From Acidobacteriota bacterium (GTDB taxonomy: Bacteria; Acidobacteriota; Blastocatellia; Pyrinomonadales; Pyrinomonadaceae), in contig JADYZI010000275.1 of NCBI GenBank assembly GCA_020853255.1, positions 1-7,344 on the forward strand: DNA of 7,344 nucleotides, written 5' to 3'. Positions 6,654-7,344 of this stretch are shown here, in pieces. A program made the translations under genes and the position numbers. The notes beneath the pieces were generated by a model. That model was not told the DNA's origin. It saw nothing but the letters and a program-made list of their open reading frames with translations, and did not search any database. Position 1 is the stretch's first letter, and every line of letters starts with the position of its first letter.

Positions 6654-7253
6654 TTAGGTCGTCAGGCGATAATCCTGTTCGACCTTTTTTGCCATATCGA
6701 CGATCAACTGGCCGTCGTCGGGCGAAACTTCAAGGTTGAAATAATCAAGCGGCCGAGGTGCAGGGCCGGCGTAATTGGTGCCGTCGCCGTAATATTTCGA
6801 GCCGTGGCACGGGCAGTGAAATTCGACCTGTTCGTCGATCTCTTTGCCGCCGGCCGTGACCTTTTTCGGCTGATTAAGCTTGACCATTTTTACCGTGCAG
6901 CCAAGATGCGTACACGCGGCAGAGATCGCGTGAAACGTATTTTGCTGACGGAAAATAAAGAGCCGCTTGTCTTCGAGAAACGTGCCGCCATCGGTGAATT
7001 TATCGAGCGTGCCGACCTTAAATTTCTGCGGCGGCTCATATAGAACATTTGGGAAAAGCGACCGAAGCATCGCAAAAAGCTGCCCGCCGAGGGCGACCAG
7101 CACGGCCGAGATGCCGAGCGTCTTTAGAAACCCGCGTCGCGATGACGTTCCTATAAGCTCGACGTTCTTTGCGGGTCCGCCCACGACCGGATCATTTTCC
7201 TGAGCGTCGAGGATCTCTGCTTTTATCTCATCGAGCGGCTTCTGTTTCTTCAT
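6654..7253 (-). CDS. Rieske [2Fe-2S] iron-sulfur subunit of the bc-type complex
   Basis: The 199-residue Rieske protein takes one electron from quinol at the Qo site and passes it to the cytochrome c subunit. Cluster ligands are C114 and H116 in CTHLGC and C147 and H150 in CPCHGSKY; C119 and C149 would form the stabilising disulfide. A twin-arginine motif SRRGFLK (38-44) precedes the single membrane helix (about 48-66), so Tat-dependent insertion with a retained anchor is expected, as in other Rieske subunits. A cytoplasmic N-terminal extension of about 36 residues precedes the motif. The spacer between the two cluster-binding loops is long (27 residues from C119 to C147, Lys- and Gly-rich) compared with the short spacer of chloroplast b6f proteins. 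The gene overlaps the preceding ferredoxin gene by 26 bp. The start is backed by GGAGG 9 nt upstream. Confidence 0.95.
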   Translation of the reverse strand: MKKQKPLDEIKAEILDAQENDPVVGGPAKNVELIGTSSRRGFLKTLGISAVLVALGGQLFAMLRSLFPNVLYEPPQKFKVGTLDKFTDGGTFLEDKRLFIFRQQNTFHAISAACTHLGCTVKMVKLNQPKKVTAGGKEIDEQVEFHCPCHGSKYYGDGTNYAGPAPRPLDYFNLEVSPDDGQLIVDMAKKVEQDYRLTT

Positions 7254-7344
7254 AGTAGAAAACCTCCATCGTCATCGCGTCAGTCGGGCAGCGTATCGCG
7301 CACAGCCCGCAACGGATGCATTTGTCGTCGTCCTTTAGCATTGC
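7228..7344 (-). CDS. 4Fe-4S ferredoxin-type protein, C-terminal end only (cut by window edge)
   Basis: A frame open from the right edge ends with TGA at 7230-7228, giving the last 38 residues of a protein. It holds a complete [4Fe-4S] motif, C-I-R-C-G-L-C-A-I-R-C-P, with four cysteines in the CxxCxxCxxxCP pattern, followed by a short Glu-rich tail. The last 26 bp overlap the Rieske gene in another frame, so the two are translationally coupled and co-transcribed. The visible part could be the end of a small ferredoxin, of a polyferredoxin, or of an FAD-dependent oxidoreductase with a C-terminal ferredoxin domain; the missing 5' part is needed to decide. The ATG at 7341 (second visible codon) is unlikely to be the true start, because it would give only a single-motif peptide of 37 residues. 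Confidence 0.85.
   Translation of the reverse strand, partial: AMLKDDDKCIRCGLCAIRCPTDAMTMEVFYYEETEAAR
7263..7267 (-). promoter_or_regulatory. Shine-Dalgarno of the Rieske gene inside the ferredoxin coding region
   Basis: GGAGG on the minus strand lies 9 nt before the ATG at 7253 and within the coding sequence of the upstream ferredoxin gene. It supports the chosen Rieske start and direct translation despite the 26-bp overlap. Confidence 0.6.

Noticed and set aside
1..7344. CRISPR array, tRNA, rRNA, insertion sequence or phage attachment site
   Set aside because: No spaced direct repeats, cloverleaf or rRNA signatures, transposase genes or terminal repeats were seen; the window is almost fully coding.

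Overview
The window is one continuous minus-strand gene cluster for respiratory nitrous oxide (N2O) reduction. It reads from the right edge to the left edge, and every convincing gene lies on the minus strand. In transcription order it holds: the 3' end of a 4Fe-4S ferredoxin-type gene (cut by the right edge), a Rieske iron-sulfur protein, a full-length cytochrome b, a membrane-anchored pentaheme cytochrome c, clade II (Sec-type) nitrous oxide reductase NosZ, a small NosB-like membrane protein, and NosD (its 3' end cut by the left edge). Junctions are tight: a 26-bp overlap, then gaps of 30, 25, 18, 97 and 8 bp. There is no room for an internal promoter except possibly the 97-bp gap after nosZ. 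The operon promoter must lie to the right of the window.

How the genes fit together: Rieske, cytochrome b and the multiheme cytochrome form a complete quinol:cytochrome c oxidoreductase (an alternative bc complex with a pentaheme protein in the cytochrome c1 position). It can oxidise (mena)quinol and pass electrons to NosZ on the periplasmic side, where N2O is reduced to N2. NosD, a beta-helix periplasmic protein, together with NosF/NosY/NosL (expected beyond the left edge but not visible), supports maturation of the copper centres. The NosB-like protein is a clade II-associated membrane protein of unclear role. The ferredoxin end upstream hints at a further redox protein feeding the chain.

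Organism: the window suggests a Gram-negative, clade II N2O reducer of moderate-to-high GC. Acidobacteriota (Blastocatellia-like) or a similar non-proteobacterial lineage is my best guess from the style of cluster and proteins, but the sequence alone does not prove it. No rRNA, tRNA, CRISPR, insertion sequence or phage feature is seen. The only notable non-coding structure is a near-perfect stem-loop between nosZ and the NosB-like gene. There is no gene-free stretch longer than 97 bp.
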